Of a DNA stretch of 64,000 nucleotides, positions 23,513-34,640 are shown piece by piece. This DNA comes from Zingiber officinale. Lineage: Eukaryota > Streptophyta > Magnoliopsida > Zingiberales > Zingiberaceae. Numbering within the stretch: the first letter of the stretch is position 1; every line of letters starts with the position of its first letter. The stretch spans positions 8,605,672 through 8,669,671 of the forward strand of contig NC_056001.1 of NCBI RefSeq assembly GCF_018446385.1, read 5' to 3'. Made by a program: the position numbers and the translations under genes. The notes under the pieces were generated by a model. The model searched no databases. It was given only the letters and a program-made list of their open reading frames with translations, and was not told the origin of the DNA.

Positions 23513-23520
23513 TTTATATG
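23513..23520 (-). promoter_or_regulatory. TATA box of element B LTR
   Basis: Minus strand CATATAAATCAAGG, about 60 bases downstream (in LTR sense) of the GATCGGTC array. Conserved at 39767-39774 in the other LTR. Confidence 0.6.
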
Positions 23521-23577
23521 AACCTGCGAAGAAGAAGAAAGAAGAAATCTAGCCGTTGTGTCTCAACGGCTAGACCT

Positions 23578-23862
23578 GGACCGATCAGGCTCCACCCTGA
23601 TCGGTCCAGGATGGCTCTGATCGGTCAGGGGACCGATCAGCGAGTCGGTTGTGATCTCTGATCGGTCTGTGGACCGATCAGGCCCTAGTCTGATCGGTCC
23701 CCAGACCGATCCCAACTCTCACAGAGAGTTGGTTGCCAGAGCCCTGATCGGTCTGTGGACCGATCAGGCCATTCCTTCTCCCAATCTGTTTGGTTACTGA
23801 TCGGTCACCAGATCGATCAGATGACCCAGTGTATCACTGGATCGGTCTGCAGACCGATCCAA
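23578..23862 (-). repeat. GATCGGTC...GACCGATC palindrome array in element B U3
   Basis: About ten units of the form TGATCGGTCY(n)RGACCGATCA, each an 8-bp inverted pair around 4-6 variable bases, separated by 10-35 bases. The centres vary (tgtg, ccag, cacc, ctgc) while the arms stay constant. Confidence 0.85.
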
Positions 23863-23894
23863 TTTCCCAGCCTTAAACCCTAAAGCCTTTCTGA

Positions 23895-24195
23895 TCTAGA
23901 GAACGAGCTACCGAGCCCTCTCTGACCTAGTCCGGAGAACGAGCTACCGAGCCCTCTCCGACTTCCACGTCCGGTCCAAAGAACGAGCTACCGAGCCCTC
24001 TCTGACCTAGTCCAGAGAACGAGCTACCGAGCCCTCTCCAACTTCATCCAGTCCAGAGAACGAGCTACCGAGCCCTCTCTGACCTAGTCTGGAGAACGAG
24101 CTACCGAGCCCTCTCCGACTTCGTCTGGTCCAGAGAACGAGCTCCCGAGCCCTCTCTGACCTAGTCCGGAGAACGAGCTGCCGAGCCCTCTCCGA
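23895..24195 (-). repeat. ~36-bp tandem array in element B U3
   Basis: Eight or so copies of 'gagaacgagctaccgagccc tctctgacctagtccg', recurring at 43398-43695 in the 5' LTR and as one or two copies in element C LTRs (25255-25345, 34975-35050). Open frames across it are repeat artefacts. Confidence 0.8.
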
Positions 24196-24541
24196 CTTCC
24201 CATGCCAAGCTTCCATACTTGGACTTCTCCCGTGCCAAGCTCCCTGCTTGGACTTTTCCGTGCCAAGTCTCCATACTTGGACTTTTCTCGTGCCAAGCTC
24301 CCTGCTTGGACTTTTTCATGCCAAGTCTCCATACTTGGACTTTTCCGAATCAAGTCAACTCAAGTCGGGTCAACCAGGTCAACCTTGACCGAAGGTTGCA
24401 CCCATAATCTCCCAAGTTTGTATTTTTGTCAAACATCAAGATACAACTTTTCTATTCTCGTCAAACATCAAAATACAACTCGAGTCAGGTCAACTCGAGT
24501 CGGGTCAACCAGGTTAACCTTGACCTAAGGTTGCACCAACA

Positions 24542-24919
24542 ATCTCCCCCTTTTTTATGTTTGACAAAAACCATAATCAAGTTAGGTTAACCCGATAACC
24601 TAACTTAGGTTTTCCAATAGTTCTCCAATCAATGTTCTTCCTTGAACATTCTCCCCAAACTCCAATGTTCTTCCTTGAACATTCTCTAGACATTTCTCCC
24701 CCTTTTTGACACACATCAAAAAGAGTGAATCAAGGTTAAGAGTTTCTTCCTAATGAAAGTCCCATACCTTTCATTGAAACCCTTAATTTCCCCCTTGATA
24801 CTAAAGACAATAATCAACTTAGTGATAATCTCATATCACTCATCCTCAGAAATCGAGTAAAAACTCCCCCTAAAAGTCAACTCCCCTTTGACCAATAGGT
24901 AAAACTCCCCCTAAAGGTC
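24542..24919 (-). promoter_or_regulatory. Polypurine-tract cluster before the element B 3' LTR
   Basis: On the minus strand there are at least six AAGGGGGAG-like runs (complements at 24542-24556, 24648, 24696, 24789, 24866, 24907). Multiple purine tracts ahead of the 3' LTR are a known Sirevirus hallmark. The terminal one primes plus-strand synthesis. The internal text ends here because element C begins. Confidence 0.75.
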
Positions 24920-24924
24920 AACTC

Positions 24925-26580
24925 TGTTGATACAGTCTGACTTGGATGTTGTTTTGCTGTTGACACTGATTTAAGTTTGTATCAGATATTTAACTCAGAT
25001 TAATTACTAATCTAGGTTGACTAGGTTGACCTGATTGAGAAAGTCCTAACTGGGATGTTAGGCAGTTGGAAAGTCCTGGTGAGTGAAGCCAGGCAGATTG
25101 GGAATCCTGGTGAGTGAAGCCAGGTGAAAACCCTAGTGAGTGAAGCTAGGTGCAAGTCCTGGTGAGTGAAGCCAGGCAAGGGAAAATCCAGATGGATCAA
25201 AGGTGATCGGACATCTGGTGTTGAAAAGTCCAAGAAGGAAGCTTGGCATGCGAAGTCAGAGAGGGCTCGGTAGCTCGTTCTCTAGGACCAGATGAAGTCG
25301 GAGAGAGCTAGGGAGCTCGTTTCTCCGGACTAGGTCAGAGGGGACCTCGATGTGCCGCTGGATCGGTCAGACCGATCCAGATACCGACACCGATCCAGTC
25401 AGTGTTCGCGTGGGTGTCAGTCGATCGGTCCGCCGACCGATCGTGAATTGATCGAGCTACCGAACGCCATCGATCGGGCATCGATCGAAATCGATCGAGC
25501 TCATCAGGATGTTACCGATCGGTCGGAGACCGATCGTAGTCGTAAACGCTGGGAAGAACGTTATCCGATCGGTCCGGGACCGATCAGATTAGTTCTGATC
25601 GGTCCGCACCGATCGTGAGCCGGCGATTTTCAAACACGCTACCGATCGGTCCGCACCGATCGAGATGATCCAGCATGGATCGGCCTGCACCGATCCACGA
25701 TTGTTTGTGTTGCATGTACTTTTTCTGATTGCCGTATTTGTCTTCACCATCTGTTTTTAACCATCTGCTGTGAGTCTTTCTAGCTTGCAGGTTGCAGGTC
25801 ACATTCTCATGTTTGGATTCAAATTAAGCTTCATTAATAGAAGGAGACAAGTACCCTTTTCACTGTAATTTGCTGCAACAGATACGTTTGGGGCATCAAC
25901 GTTCACTGGCGAAATCCGATTACGATTGGGCTGCTCAGTTTGACTTCTACCCATTGGTTGGTATCCAGAGACGCCAGTGATTTCCATTGGCATGTGTTCA
26001 GAAAATCAGAAGAGGAGGAGAGGTGATTGGCTACGCCTTGTTGGCAGCAGCGATTCTGCAGACGGCGGTGATACGAGCAGAGAGACATAAGTAGGAAGAA
26101 GAGGAGTTCAGAAAGTGTAATTCTGAATGCTCTGTCTTTTGTGATCAAGCCTTCGAGAAAGCAAGTTGGTGAAGCTGTGAGCTTTTTGCTGAGAAGGTTG
26201 ATTGTGCGCTCTCTGCTCTGTTCTCTTCTCCGCGTGGCTGTAAGCTCATCTTAATATTTTTCTCAGCCACTGTAAGTCTTGTGCTTAAATCTATAATCAT
26301 CTGAGACTTTGTTGAGAGGTTGCTCCACCAGAAGGAGACATCTTTAGCCGGATCTTGTCCGGGGTGATCTACAGAAAGATCAAGGAGTCGTCCTCCTTAC
26401 GGACACGCCGAGGAGTAGGGCAAGTTATCCCCAACCTCGTATATCCTTGTGTCTCATTGTGTGTTTGTTTTCTTCGCTTTAGTTTTTCTATTTCCATGTG
26501 CTAACAAAGTTCTTGAAGAAATTTCGCTTAGTGTTTTTCAAAGAGGCTATTCACCCCTCTAGCCATCTAAGATCCCAACA
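24925..26580 (+). repeat. 5' LTR of element C
   Basis: 1656 bp, TGTTGATACAGTC to CTAAGATCCCAACA. It contains 'aagtcctggtgagtgaagccagg' tandem units (25068-25190), a 'gctcggtagctcgttctc' module shared with element B, the GATCGG array (25360-25700), and a U5-like end 'gctattcacccctctagcc' similar to the end of element B. Confidence 0.93.
25360..25700 (+). repeat. GATCGGTC palindrome array in element C 5' LTR
   Basis: Many ACCGATCGGTCCG...CACCGATC words. It differs from its partner at 35071-35412 by numerous short insertions and deletions, while the flanking LTR text is nearly identical. Confidence 0.8.
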
Positions 26581-26582
26581 AG

Positions 26583-26595
26583 TGGTATCGAGCCC
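26583..26595 (+). other. Primer-binding site of element C
   Basis: TGGTATCGAGCCC, 2 bases after the LTR. One base shorter than the standard TGGTATCAGAGCC, so it is slightly imperfect or miscalled. Confidence 0.8.
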
Positions 26596-26632
26596 GCTCT
26601 TCATCCGGACTAACATTCCAAGGAGCAACAAG

Positions 26633-28251
26633 ATGGCCATGAAGGAAGGATTCAACACCAACAGACCGCCGTTCTTCGATGGAGCAGATTTCCAGTATTG
26701 GAAGAGTCGCATGGAGTATTACCTCAAGACTGATATCTCCATGTGGTTCTCGGTCAAGGAGGATTCTCACCTCCAAAGGACGAAGAAGGTAAGGAACTTG
26801 ACTCATCGAGATGGTCAACCGAGCAAACTCGCAAGGGACAAGCCGATGCCAAGGCGGTTGTCACTTTGCAATGTGGGATAGCCAAGGATCAACTTGTCAA
26901 GGTTGGTCCTTTCACAAGTGCGAAGGATCTATGGAACAAGCTCATCGAGCTCCAAGAAGGGACTCGAGACTCTCGGATCGCCAAGAGGGATTTGTTCCTA
27001 AACCAACTACAGAACCTTGTCATGAAGGAAAATGAAACTGTAAGTGAGATACATGGAAGGTTCAAGGAGATCATCAATGGTCTCCATTCGGTGGATGAAC
27101 GAGTAGAAAACCGTGACCTCGTAAGGTATGCTCTAAAAGCTTTTCCTAGGAATGCCTTGTGGTCATCCATGGTGGATGCCTACAAGGTATCCAAGGATCT
27201 TTCCATTGTTAAGTTAGATGAATTTTTTTGTGAAATGGAATTACATGAACTTGCTAACAAAGGGCAAAAAGAGAAAGGTATTGCTTTGGTTGCAGAAGAA
27301 AAGAGCAAGGAGGGAAGAAGAAAGAAAGAAAAGAAGAAGGAGAAAGAAATTGTTTCATCTTCATCCTCCTCCGAGTCCGATGATGAAGGTGAATCATCAT
27401 CAAGCGAGATGGCCAACTTCGTGAGAAGAATCATGAGAAGGAGCAGAAGATACAAAGGGAAAGGTAAACCTAGTGAACAAAATATTGACAAAACTAATGT
27501 TACATGTTATGAGTGCAGCAAAAAGGGACACTATCGGAGCGAGTGTCCGAAATTAAAAAGGAAGGAGGAACGAGCCAAAAAGAAGGAGGAAAGAGTCAAG
27601 AAGAAGAAGGCTCTAAAAGCTACATGGGATGAGTCTTCTTCAAGTTCATCTGAGGAAGAGAAGAGGGAGAAGAGTACACGACAGTTAGCCCTCATGGCAA
27701 GAGAGGAGTCCGAGTCCGAGAGTGAGGACTCAAGCTCTTCAGCCGCGACTTCATCATCTTCGGATGATGAAGAGGTAACATCTTCCCATTTAGAAAAGTG
27801 TTATAAAACAATTGCACATTTGTCTACTTCCTTAAAAATCAAAAACAGAAACTAAACTGCTAAAAGATGAAATAGAGAAATTAAGGGCCCTTAGGGAAGA
27901 TGAGGTCGATGACCTTTATCAAGAGGCCCTAGAGGATGAAAACAAAACCTTGAAGGGTGAAATTGAGAAGCTCAAGAAAATGCTTGAGAAATTCTCAACC
28001 AGCTCTAAGACCTTAGACATGATTCTAAATGCCAAAGGGCGGTCTACAACAAGGCTGGATTAGGATACCAACCTAAGGAGTCTAGTTTTATTTCTTTAGT
28101 GTCAAGAACCCAATTTCATAGATCGCATGTTTCTAGGGTTCATGAGACTAGGAAGAAGGTAACAAAGGCATGGGTGCCTAAGTCTTTCATTGTAGATGCA
28201 TTAGGTCCCAAGATTTGGGTACCTAAAACATCTATCTTTCGTGTCTTGTAG
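26633..28251 (+). pseudogene. Element C gag, three frame breaks
   Basis: Starts ATGGCCATGAAGG at 26633 (RPPFFDGADFQYWKSRMEYY). The frame changes near 26757. The main block then runs to 27855: LWNKLIELQEGTRDSR, RYALKAFPRN, a zinc knuckle CYECSKKGHYRSEC (about 27508-27550), and basic and Ser/Glu-rich stretches. Another shift near 27840 leads into a coiled coil (LLKDEIEKLRAL...EKLKKMLEKF), and a third near 28060 leads into GLGYQPKES...KAWVPKSFIVDALG...KIWVPKTSIF, ending at TAG 28249-28251. Each break lies at a short homopolymer. Role: RNA packaging and particle shell. Whether the breaks are real or assembly error is open. Confidence 0.85.
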
Positions 28252-28254
28252 GCA

Positions 28255-31200
28255 TTGGTAAAGGGGGAGCGTCTATCAACTTGGTTTGTTGATAGTGGAT
28301 GCTCCAAGCACATGACCGGGGACAAGTCACTATTTTCTACCATTCAAAACAAAAATAGAGGTAATGTGTCATTTGGTAACAATGGTAGTCTTAAGGTTGT
28401 GGGAGTTGGAGACATTCATATATCCGAATGTCTCCATATCAAGAATGTCCTTCTAGTCAAGGGGATGACCTTTAATCTCCTAAGTGTCAGTCAATTGTGT
28501 GATACGGGTTACACAATTGAATTTCATTCAAGTCAATGTTTGGTTAAACACATTGACACACTTGACACGGTACTAGTAGACACAAGGGTTGATAATATTT
28601 ATCAAGTATCATTTAAAAGTGCTACTAATGCTTTGATTAAGTGTTTCATGTCAAAAGAAGAAGAGTCTTGGCTATGGCATAGAAGGTTGGCACATGTCAA
28701 TATGAAGAACATCCGGAAGTTGGCCAACCAAGGATTAGTGCGAGACTTACCCAGCATCAAGTACCACAAGACCAAACTATGTGATGCATGTCAAAAGGGT
28801 AAGCAAACAAAAGGTGTTCATAAAGGTAAAAGCATTGTAAGTACATCTACTGCTTTAGATTTATTGCACATGGACCTATTTGATTGCAGTAGTGTAGTAT
28901 CATTGAATGAAAGTAGATATTGCTTGGTAATCATTGATGATTTTACTAGATACACATGGACTTTCTTTTTGAAACATAAGGACCAAACTATAGATATTTT
29001 TATTTCCTTTTGTAGAAGAACTGAAAATGAAAAATCAACAACAATTAAAACCATTAGAAGTGATCATGGTGGTGAATTTCAAAACCATAGGTTTTTAGAA
29101 TTTTGTCAAGAAAAAGGATATAGACATGAGTTCTCAACTCCAAGGACCCCACAGCAAAATGGGGTTGTGGAGAGAAAGAACCGAGTCTTACAAGAGGCTG
29201 CACGAAGCATGCTCAATGAGTACTCACTACCGAGTTACTTGTGGGCTGAAGCTGTGAATACAGCTTGCTATGTGCAAAACCGAATCCTGATACATAGGTT
29301 TTTAGGAAAGACTCCCCATGAACTTTGGTTTGGGAAACCACCTACAATTAAACATCTTAGGGTGTTTGGTTGTAAGGTGTTTATTTTAAATACCAAGGAC
29401 CATCTTGGAAAATTTTCGGCCAAGGCTGATGAAGGGATACTGGTTGGGTACTCGCTCACCAGCAAAGCCTATCGAGTCTACAACAATAGGACTAAATTGA
29501 TTGAAGAGTCCTCTGATGTAGCTTTTGAAGAAATCCCTAACTCGAATGATCAATCAAGGGCTATAGGAGAAATTCAATTTGAACTTAGAAATCTAAGTTT
29601 GAATGATCAAAATGAAGAACGAGTCGAAGTTGACTCTGATGTTGATGAGCAAAGGCAACAAAGAACTCAATCTGATCCTTTGCCAGATATTGAGCCCTTG
29701 CCTGTGCCTAGTGAGACCATTCATGAGGCACCATCAACACCAAGACAATCTAGGATAGCCTCTAGTCATCCCCAAGACCAAATTGTGGGAGACATTCAAC
29801 AAGGGGTTAGGACTAGGTCATTCTTCAGAAATGAGTCTAATGAAGTCGCATTGATTTCAGAGATTGAACCAAAATTAGTTGATGAGGCATTGCACGATCC
29901 TGATTGGATCATAGCTATGCAAGACGAATTAGGTCAATTTGAAAGGAGCCAAGTGTGGGACTTGGTTCCTAGACCGAAAAAGACCACCATTATTGGAACT
30001 AAATGGGTCTTCAAAAATAAGTTAAATCAAAAGGGAGAAGTTGTAAGAAACAAGGCAAGACTTGTAGCCAAGGGCTATAGTCAAGTCGAAGGTCTCGATT
30101 ATGATGAGACTTATGCTCCCGTGGCACGATTAGAGTCCATTCGTTTGATGCTAGCTTTTGCTACACATAGAGGTTTCAAACTCTATCAAATGGATGTTAA
30201 ATCTGCCTTCTTAAATGGTTTTATTAAAGAAGAAGTCTATGTTGAACAACCACCGGGGTTTGTGAATACCGAAGCTCCAAACCACGTGTACAAGCTCAAG
30301 AAAGCACTTTATGGGCTTAAACAAGCACCACGAGCTTGGTACGAAAGGTTGTCAACTTATTTACTAGAAAAGGGTTTTGTGAGAGGCCAAATAGACCCAA
30401 CACTATTTCTACGAAGAGATGGTGAAAATATTTTTGTAGCCCAAGTATATGTCGATGACATAATTTGTGGCTCAAATAACAAGGGCTATTTGAATGAATT
30501 TATTTCTCACATGGAAAGTGAGTTTGAGATGAGTCTAGTAGGAGAATTGACATTCTTCCTTGGACTTGAAATCAAACAAACTCGAGATGGAATTTATGTC
30601 CATCAGACAAAATACACTCAAGAGATGCTTAGAAAATTCAATATGAGTGACTCTAAGGAAGTGTCCACTCCAATGGCGACAAACACTCGCCTTGACAATG
30701 ATGAGAGTGGAAAACCAATTGATCTAACGCAATATAGAAGCATGATTGGTAGTCTTCTATATCTCACAGCTAGTCGACCGGACATACTCTTTGCTGTGGG
30801 CATGTGCGCTAGATATCAAGTCCGTGCCAAGGAATCTCATTTAATTGCAGTTAAGAGAATATTGAGATACCTTAAGGGCACAATTCGAGTAGGTCTATGG
30901 TACCCTCGTACTGAGTCTTTTGACTTGATAGGTTATACCGACTCCGATTATGCTGGGTGCAAATTGGATCGGAAAAGTACTAGTGGGGGCTGCCAATTTT
31001 TAGGTTCATCTTTAGTTAGTTGGTCAAGTCGGAAGCAACATTGTGTTGCTCTCTCCACGACCGAGGCCGAATATATTGCCATGGGAGAGAGTGTATCACA
31101 ATTGTTGTGGATGATACACACCCTAGAGGATTATGGACTTTCTTATAAGGGTGTACAAGTGCTATGTGACAACATTAGCACGATCAACCTAACTAAAAAT

Positions 31201-31392
31201 CCAGTCCATCATTCGAGAACCAAACACATAGAAGTGCGTCATCACTTCATAAGAGATCACGTAGCTAGGGGAGACATTGCACTCACATATGTTGAGTCAA
31301 AGTCAAACCTAGCTGATATTTTTACCAAACCCCTTCCGGAGAATGAATTTAGTCATTTAAGGAGGGAGTTGGGAATGTGTTTGGCTCCTTAG
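28255..31392 (+). CDS. pol: Element C pol: protease, integrase, reverse transcriptase, RNase H
   Basis: An uninterrupted frame of 1045 codons. It has no ATG at its start: it follows the gag stop TAG (28249-28251) in the same frame, so it is probably made by readthrough or reinitiation. Residue landmarks (counted from TTG 28255): protease DSGCSKH near 13; integrase zinc site H142, H147, C176, C179; integrase core D207, D270, E306 ([13 protein letters not shown]); RT from about 570 ([15 protein letters not shown]) with YVDD at 732-735; RNase H with D896 (TDSDYAGC), E937 (TTEAEY) and a CDN motif; end [12 protein letters not shown]. All catalytic residues I can place are intact. It copies the RNA to DNA and inserts it. 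It may also serve element B. Confidence 0.95.
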   Translation: MVKGERLSTWFVDSGCSKHMTGDKSLFSTIQNKNRGNVSFGNNGSLKVVGVGDIHISECLHIKNVLLVKGMTFNLLSVSQLCDTGYTIEFHSSQCLVKHIDTLDTVLVDTRVDNIYQVSFKSATNALIKCFMSKEEESWLWHRRLAHVNMKNIRKLANQGLVRDLPSIKYHKTKLCDACQKGKQTKGVHKGKSIVSTSTALDLLHMDLFDCSSVVSLNESRYCLVIIDDFTRYTWTFFLKHKDQTIDIFISFCRRTENEKSTTIKTIRSDHGGEFQNHRFLEFCQEKGYRHEFSTPRTPQQNGVVERKNRVLQEAARSMLNEYSLPSYLWAEAVNTACYVQNRILIHRFLGKTPHELWFGKPPTIKHLRVFGCKVFILNTKDHLGKFSAKADEGILVGYSLTSKAYRVYNNRTKLIEESSDVAFEEIPNSNDQSRAIGEIQFELRNLSLNDQNEERVEVDSDVDEQRQQRTQSDPLPDIEPLPVPSETIHEAPSTPRQSRIASSHPQDQIVGDIQQGVRTRSFFRNESNEVALISEIEPKLVDEALHDPDWIIAMQDELGQFERSQVWDLVPRPKKTTIIGTKWVFKNKLNQKGEVVRNKARLVAKGYSQVEGLDYDETYAPVARLESIRLMLAFATHRGFKLYQMDVKSAFLNGFIKEEVYVEQPPGFVNTEAPNHVYKLKKALYGLKQAPRAWYERLSTYLLEKGFVRGQIDPTLFLRRDGENIFVAQVYVDDIICGSNNKGYLNEFISHMESEFEMSLVGELTFFLGLEIKQTRDGIYVHQTKYTQEMLRKFNMSDSKEVSTPMATNTRLDNDESGKPIDLTQYRSMIGSLLYLTASRPDILFAVGMCARYQVRAKESHLIAVKRILRYLKGTIRVGLWYPRTESFDLIGYTDSDYAGCKLDRKSTSGGCQFLGSSLVSWSSRKQHCVALSTTEAEYIAMGESVSQLLWMIHTLEDYGLSYKGVQVLCDNISTINLTKNPVHHSRTKHIEVRHHFIRDHVARGDIALTYVESKSNLADIFTKPLPENEFSHLRRELGMCLAP

Positions 31393-32105
31393 GTCATTAG
31401 AACCTCACCATGATCAATAAGGACTATTAAAATGTCAAGAGTAATTGGGACAATATTTTGGGCAACTTGGGAACATCTCACACAAACTATAAGGTTTAAC
31501 AAAATACTTTTGTTTGCTAGAAATGGGGTGAGATGCTAGGAACAACCAAATTATTCAAAATGTATCATGCATCCCTTGAATAATTAGGTTGAAGAGACAT
31601 TAATTGAGTATGGGGAAGACCATTACATAATTCATGTGTATTTGGTTCCTAGATCTTACTCATATATTCCAACCAAGGAAACTTGGTTGGACTTTTCCCT
31701 ATAAATCATGTAACCTTGATTGTTGGACTGTTTGATACCTTTGATCGACCTTTCGTGATTTTGATTGACACTAGGATAGGTCATTGAAATAATGATAGAA
31801 ATTTGGACATATTTTGCCAAATTTGGGACTGAACATAGCAAGGTTGAAGACTTCAGTCTTTAACCTTGAGTTGTCTATTTTGACAAACTTGAAACTTGTC
31901 TGAAATCTCAGTGTATGTGGTCGAATTTGAAAGTCTCAAGTTATAAACAAATTCACACCATAAGAGCCCATCGTTATGACATACTTATGCTTGTAGATTC
32001 TCAGGGTTCTAGATATTAATTTTGAAAGTTTTACTGGAGAAACTTCTACGAACTATCAAACATATCTAAGGATTTCGGTTACTGAAATCACTGAAAATTT
32101 CAGTA
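31393..32105 (+). other. Element C spacer after pol
   Basis: About 700 bp, AT-rich, no convincing frame on either strand. The short minus frame at 31656-31841 has no recognisable motif. Confidence 0.5.
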
Positions 32106-32548
32106 TCAGACACTGATCGGGCTACAGCCCGATCAGGAGAAGATGGATCGGTCGACAGACCGATCCAAAAACTTCCCAACCTTTCTGTCTGTAATCTGAT
32201 CGGTCCAGGGACCGATCAGGTTATTTTTGTGCGGCTCACTGATCGGTCCAGGGACCGATCAGGATAATCTGATACGCATAAGGCTCTTCTGATCGGTCCA
32301 TAGACCGATCAGTGGTTCCATTGGTTAAGTCTGTGACTTAGGGGGCTTACTGATCGATCTCTGATCGGTCTACGGACCGATCAGGAAGTTTCCTGATCGG
32401 TCTGGTGACCGATCAGGGGGCTTCGCTGAATGCTACTGATCACCTTCTGATCGGTCTACAGACCGATCAGGAGGCTCCCTGATCGGTCTGGTGACCGATC
32501 AGGGGGCTTCGGTAACCTTCTGATCGGACAACCGTCCGATCATTTCTT
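32106..32548 (+). repeat. GATCGGTC palindrome array upstream of the accessory ORF
   Basis: About ten TGATCGGTC...GACCGATCAG units with variable centres (cagg, catag, tacg, tggt, tacag, accgt). It is the same module as in the LTRs of elements B and C, but placed inside element C. It ends about 150 bases before the ATG of the accessory ORF. Confidence 0.85.
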
Positions 32549-32698
32549 CACTGTACACCCATCTTAACCCTTAAAACCTCCCGATCCCTTCTTTCCCTCA
32601 TTCACGCGAACCCTAGCTGACTCTTCCCACCAGCCCACCCTTTCTCTTCTCCCTGCACGCCGAAGCTCCAGCCCTCGGAAGCCCTAGCCGAGAGTTCA
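32549..32698 (+). promoter_or_regulatory. C-rich leader of the accessory ORF
   Basis: Pyrimidine-rich text ('ccttctttccctc', 'ccaccctttctcttctccctg') and 'gcgaaccctagc' precede the ATG, as in plant 5' leaders. No convincing TATA box is seen. An independent promoter is inferred, not shown. Confidence 0.35.
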
Positions 32699-33956
32699 AT
32701 GGCACCAAGGTAACCTCTTGCCTCTCTAAGAACTTGGCATTGTGTTTTCATTTCTCACTGAATATTCTGTTGTTTGGTTGTCTCGGTTCTTAATTGTTGA
32801 TGGCTCCGGTGCTCACTCATTGCCCCATTTTACCCCCTTGTGACCCCTTAGGAAGAAACCCACTGATGGTGAGGGAACCTCTAAGGAACCAACCAAGAAA
32901 TCCAAATCCAAAACTTCTCCTGCTCCCTCTCGACCCCAACCAGCTAGTTCCAGTAGATTCCCAAACCGCCAGTCTGAGCAAGCTTTTCAACAAAGGACTT
33001 TCAAATTACTCCCTTGTAGGTCCGTGGATAGAAAATTCATGGACGAATTTTGCCCACAAGTGTCCGAAATCATAGCATACTACAAACTCGATTCACTAGT
33101 CTACTTGGAACGAGATATCAACTATGACCTGGTCTCTGAGTTCTATAATAACCTTCATGAGACTAGTGATCAAGGTTTTAAAACAAGAGTTGCTAAGCGG
33201 ACTCTTGATTTCAGTATCTCATCTTTCTTTGAGTATCTCGATTGTCGGAGGTGTTCCGGTGATGTTTTTTCGATATTTCCTGACTTACCAGAACAATTAC
33301 TTCCACCGTTTGATATCTCACCTGACGACATATATGAGTACTTCTTTAGACAGCCTAGACAAGGGCTAGATGAGCTAGATGTTGACTTCCCTACCTTTGC
33401 AGCCTTGAGATTATCTCCTCAAGATTACATTCTTTTTAAAATTGTCACGAACTGCCTTCTACCTATCACATCTAAACCCTTATCTGAGATCCGATCATAT
33501 CATTGTCTTATGCTCTATGGTTTGCGTCGGCGTCTCGATTTTGATATCATGTCGAGTATCTACTCCTCGATCATATCATATTCTCAGCCTAGCGGCTTCA
33601 CTATTTATATGCCTTATGGGCATATAATTACTGATTGGCTTGAGACTCTTCAGGTTGATGTCTCTAAGGGTAGAATAATCAAAATGGTCAGGCAGGATTG
33701 CCGACTTGGGAAACGGGCATTTTCCAAGTCTGGAATCATAGGGCGAAATGGGGATGTTCAGTGGAAGGATGGGAGAGCTTTAGGTGAGTTACCACGGGCA
33801 CCTCCACCTGCTCCTCCTGCCGACATTGGCGAGGCGGATCCGGACCTGCGATCGCTGAGTTGGAGAGCCGATTTGATCGTCACGAGGAGATGGTGGCTGC
33901 GAGTTCGATGGACCATACGGATTGACCGGCGCTACGATGACTCGCGGGCATATTGA
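32699..33956 (+). CDS. Element C accessory ORF with intron, plant-transposon-protein-like
   Basis: The ATG is at 32699. Exon 1 (32699-32709, MAPR) ends at G|GTAACC and the acceptor CCCCTTAG ends at 32851, giving a 142-bp intron. Exon 2 then stays open to 33956, for 371 residues. Residues 1-40 are basic and Ser/Pro-rich (PRKK, KKSKSK), like a nuclear signal. Residues 62-300 (RKFMDEFCPQVSEII, YLERDINYDLVSEFYNNL, FSISSFFEYLDC, FPTFAALRLSPQDYILFKIV, ITSKPLSEIRSYHCLMLYGL) resemble the 'putative plant transposon protein' domain seen in ORFs carried by plant retroelements. A Pro-rich stretch follows near 318. From about 33850 the frame looks shifted: the neighbouring frame gives ELESRFDRHEEM, and an acidic tail ending in VEDVD lies near 34130. 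No enzyme motif is seen. Splicing is predicted only. Confidence 0.6.
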
Positions 33957-34345
33957 CCAGCGCTTCGATGATATGCGCAGTCATCGTGGTGACACAGCAG
34001 TTGCTACTCGGATGGATGGCACGCTACCCGCCTCCGCAGTCTTACCCAGCTATTCATCCTCCAGGTGTCGCCTCAGGATTTCACCCTTCCTGCCGATGAT
34101 GATGATGCTCCTCATGTTGAGGACGTTGATTGATATACCTTGTCTGTATGTATTTTGGATGTTATTTGTTAGTCTGATCTGGATGTTTGCACTTCTGTTG
34201 CTACTCATCTATTTATGCTACTCAGTTTTATATTTGCTTGCTCCTTATTATGCTTCATTTTCTATTTTTTTTAATATGCTGTTCCTATGCCATGATTTGA
34301 TTGTATCTTTTGTCTTTCTTACTGTCGTATTGTGACCTTAGAGGG
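33957..34345 (+). pseudogene. Out-of-frame C-terminal remnant of the accessory ORF
   Basis: RAHIDQRFDDMRSHRGD (33935-33990), PPPQSYPAIHPPGVASG (about 34030-34075) and a short acidic end (DDDDAPHVEDVD, stop at about 34131) are readable in alternating frames and look like the original C-terminus. The following T-rich run (34135-34335) translates as a hydrophobic chain in one frame. I do not count that as protein. Confidence 0.5.
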
Positions 34346-34374
34346 AACTCTAGGTCAGTTAAAAGAAGGCAGTA

Positions 34375-34640
34375 TGGATTAAGGGGGAGCCTTTTGAGTT
34401 TTTGTCACCTCATTTGCACCTTTTCGGTGTTTGACAAAGGGGGAGAGGATACCTAAGTTTAGAAATGTATGGAAGCTTGATTTTAGGGGAGAGGATAACG
34501 GGAAGGATCTTGATTCCCGTCATTGACTTGGTGGTATATCCGTCTTAGGGGGAGGATCCCGATTTCCCTAAAATTATGGGTAAATGAGCATTTCTGATCT
34601 AAACTTAAATCGTGTTGTCAAACAACAAAAAGGGGGAGAT
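34375..34640 (+). promoter_or_regulatory. Polypurine-tract cluster of element C
   Basis: AAGGGGGAG-type runs at about 34380, 34436, 34484, 34546 and the terminal one AAAAAGGGGGAGAT at 34627-34640, directly before the 3' LTR. Multiple tracts are typical of Sireviruses. Confidence 0.85.

Larger units (their letters stand above)
22955..24541 (-). repeat. 3' LTR of element B
   Basis: 1587 bp. On the minus strand it runs TGTTGGTGCAACCTTAGG to GAAAGTCCTAACA. U3 holds three repeat arrays: 'gccaagtctccatacttgga' type (24200-24350), a ~36-bp 'gagaacgagctaccgagccc' array (23895-24195) and the GATCGGTC palindromes (23578-23862). A TATA box (23513-23520) follows. The purine tract lies just outside (24542-24556, complement AAAAAAGGGGGAGAT). 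Confidence 0.88.

Noticed and set aside
24007..24528. Open frames over the 36-bp and 'ccatacttgga' arrays (and the same at 43523-44055)
   Set aside because: Repeats with lengths divisible by three stay open in several frames on both strands. No protein signature.
25352..25618. 88-codon frame across the GATCGG array
   Set aside because: Arises from the palindromic repeat and is not kept in the partner LTR.
32106..32548. CRISPR-like reading of the GATCGGTC units
   Set aside because: Spacers are unequal (10-60 bases) and the unit recurs in LTRs of eukaryotic retrotransposons.
33922..34335. Hydrophobic 137-codon frame as an envelope membrane protein
   Set aside because: The hydrophobic part comes from a T-rich stretch after the probable natural stop (about 34131), and it lies in a different frame from the accessory ORF.
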